Shown: positions 5,219-6,380 of the stretch, piece by piece
How positions within the stretch are numbered: position 1 is the first letter of the stretch
Layout: each line of letters opens with the position of its first letter
From: Actinomycetes bacterium
GTDB lineage: Bacteria > Actinomycetota > Acidimicrobiia > Acidimicrobiales > RAAP-2
Length of the DNA: 6,380 nucleotides
NCBI GenBank assembly: GCA_021800645.1
Contig: JAJYYT010000121.1
Span: 1 to 6,380, forward strand
Direction of reading: 5' to 3'
Notes under the pieces: generated by a model
What the model was told of the DNA's origin: nothing
Databases searched by the model: none
Seen by the model: only the letters and a program-made list of their open reading frames with translations
Translations under genes and position numbers: made by a program

Positions 5219-6380
5219 TCAGCCGCGTAGCAGCTCCGCGACGTCGAACGCGAGGTCGAGGGACTGGCGCGCGTTCAGCCGCGGATCGCACGTCGTCGTG
5301 TAGCGCTGGCCGAGGTCGTCCTCCACGATCGCCTCGGCGCCGCCCAGGCACTCGGTCACGTCGTCGCCGGTGAGCTCGACGTGGACGCCACCGGGCCACG
5401 AGCCCATGGCGCGGTGGACCGCGAACCACTCGCGCAGCTCGGCCACGATCTCGCCGAGCCGGCGCGTCTTGCGCCCGCTGTCGCTGGCGAAGGTGTTGCC
5501 GTGCATCGGGTCGCAGGCCCACACGACCGGATGACCGGCATCGCGCACCGCGTCGATCCACCCGGGCAGCACGTCGGCCGCCCTCCCCGCCCCCAAGCGG
5601 GTGACCAGCGTGAGGCGGCCGGGGGTACGCGACGGATCGAGCCGTTCGCACACCGCGAGCACCTCGTGGGCGGTCGCGGTCGGGCCGAGCTTGACCGCGA
5701 CCGGGTTGATCACCCCGGAGAGGAACTCGACGTGCGCGCCGTCGGGCTGGCGGGTCCGCTCACCGACCCACAGCAGGTGCGCGGAGCAGTCGACCCAGTC
5801 CCCGGTGAGCGAGTCCCTGCGGGTGAGCGCCTCCTCGTAGGGCAGGATCAGCGCCTCGTGGCTGGTCCAGAAGTCGGTCTGGTGCAGGGCGACCTCGGCG
5901 TCGAGGTCGATCCCGCATGCGGCCATGAACCGGAGGGCACGGTCGATCTCTTTTGCGATGCGCTCGTAGCGTCGGCCCTCCCTCGACGTCGCGACGAACT
6001 GCTGGTTCCATCGGTGGACGTGCGACAGGTCGGCGAAGCCGCCCTTGGTGAAGCTCCGCAAGAGGTTGAGGGTTGCCGCGGCCTGGTGGTAGGCGGCGAC
6101 GAGCCTCGACGGGTCTGGGCGCCGGGCGGCCGCGTCGAATGCCTCGTCGTTGACCATGTGACCGCGGAACGCCTCGAGCTCCACCCCCCCCACCCGCTCG
6201 GTGGGCGAGGTTCGGGGCTTGGCGAATTGCCCGGCGATGCGACCCACCTTGACCACAGGGACCCCGGCCGCGTAGGCGAGGGTGACCGCCATCTGGAGGA
6301 TCACCTTCAGCTTGTCGCGTATCGCGTCGGCGCTGAACTCCCGGAACGACTCGGCGCAGTCGCCGGCCTGCAGGAGGAAC
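5219..6380 (-). CDS. aroG: Class II 3-deoxy-D-arabino-heptulosonate-7-phosphate (DAHP) synthase, 5' end missing
   Basis: The visible 386 residues run from FLLQAGDCAESF at the right edge to the stop at 5219-5221. The N-terminal part, perhaps 70-80 residues compared with the roughly 460-residue mycobacterial enzyme, lies outside. The enzyme condenses phosphoenolpyruvate and erythrose-4-phosphate, the first step of the shikimate pathway, in the cytoplasm. Expected metal ligands of the class II family are present: the Cys in GDCAESF (codon 6356-6358), the His in DPMHGNT (5501-5503), the Glu in HVELTGDDVTECLGG (5375-5377) and the Asp in CDPRLN (5285-5287). The GRIAGQFAKPR substrate-binding segment and FRGHMVND are also intact. 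The GTG at 6304 is an internal codon, not the start, because the family match continues upstream of it. A run of eight C at 6184-6191 stays in frame. The secreted-protein gene lies downstream on the same strand with its own apparent promoter. Confidence 0.96.
   Translation of the reverse strand, partial: FLLQAGDCAESFREFSADAIRDKLKVILQMAVTLAYAAGVPVVKVGRIAGQFAKPRTSPTERVGGVELEAFRGHMVNDEAFDAAARRPDPSRLVAAYHQAAATLNLLRSFTKGGFADLSHVHRWNQQFVATSREGRRYERIAKEIDRALRFMAACGIDLDAEVALHQTDFWTSHEALILPYEEALTRRDSLTGDWVDCSAHLLWVGERTRQPDGAHVEFLSGVINPVAVKLGPTATAHEVLAVCERLDPSRTPGRLTLVTRLGAGRAADVLPGWIDAVRDAGHPVVWACDPMHGNTFASDSGRKTRRLGEIVAELREWFAVHRAMGSWPGGVHVELTGDDVTECLGGAEAIVEDDLGQRYTTTCDPRLNARQSLDLAFDVAELLRG

Noticed and set aside
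3999..5303. A 434-codon plus-strand open frame with repeated RGHAHDR-like and AEREDAAVGG segments opposite the secreted-protein gene
   Set aside because: Its repetitiveness is only the shadow of the 126-bp coding repeats on the other strand. The minus-strand frame has a signal peptide, domain motifs and a promoter.
6184..6191. Run of eight C suggesting a frameshift in the DAHP synthase gene
   Set aside because: Family-typical sequence continues in the same frame on both sides (RVGGVELEAF), so the gene is intact here.

Overview
This is a GC-rich bacterial window (I estimate roughly 70% G+C) with GTG starts, tight gene overlaps and strong third-position G/C. It suggests an actinobacterium. The repeats of the GYWLVASDGGIFTFGDA type in the secreted protein make me think of Acidimicrobiia or relatives. 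That placement rests on memory of where such repeats are common, not on a search.

Left half, plus strand (2-3307): four genes packed head to tail like an operon. They are the 3' end of proA (proline biosynthesis), a MoxR-family AAA+ ATPase whose likely GTG start overlaps the proA stop by 4 bp, a CoxE-type von Willebrand factor A (VWA) protein 5 bp later, and a histidine-phosphatase (phosphoglycerate-mutase-like) protein 2 bp after that. The ATPase and VWA protein form the usual two-part MoxR/VWA system, thought to remodel or mature client proteins, but no obvious client such as CO dehydrogenase lies in the window. From memory, Mycobacterium tuberculosis proA (Rv2427c) is also followed by an AAA/VWA-like pair, so the arrangement may be ancestral.

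Middle (3308-3386): a short gap between convergent genes holding a strong GC hairpin, a candidate terminator.

Right half, minus strand: a 566-codon secreted protein (3387-5087) with a signal peptide, a Thr/Pro-rich linker, six propeller-like repeats of about 42 residues, and a C-terminal domain resembling glycoside hydrolase family 25 (GH25) with its acidic catalytic positions present. A 131-bp gap upstream carries a promoter-like sequence placed so that the mRNA would be nearly leaderless. Beyond it lies the 3' part of a class II DAHP synthase gene (shikimate pathway), cut by the window edge.

The most unusual signal is codon use. The secreted-protein gene encodes 24 of its 59 threonines with ACA, a codon I do not find in frame in any other gene here. 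The other points are a perfect 59-bp direct repeat inside the propeller region, the apparent leaderless start, and the orphan MoxR/VWA pair in a proline operon.
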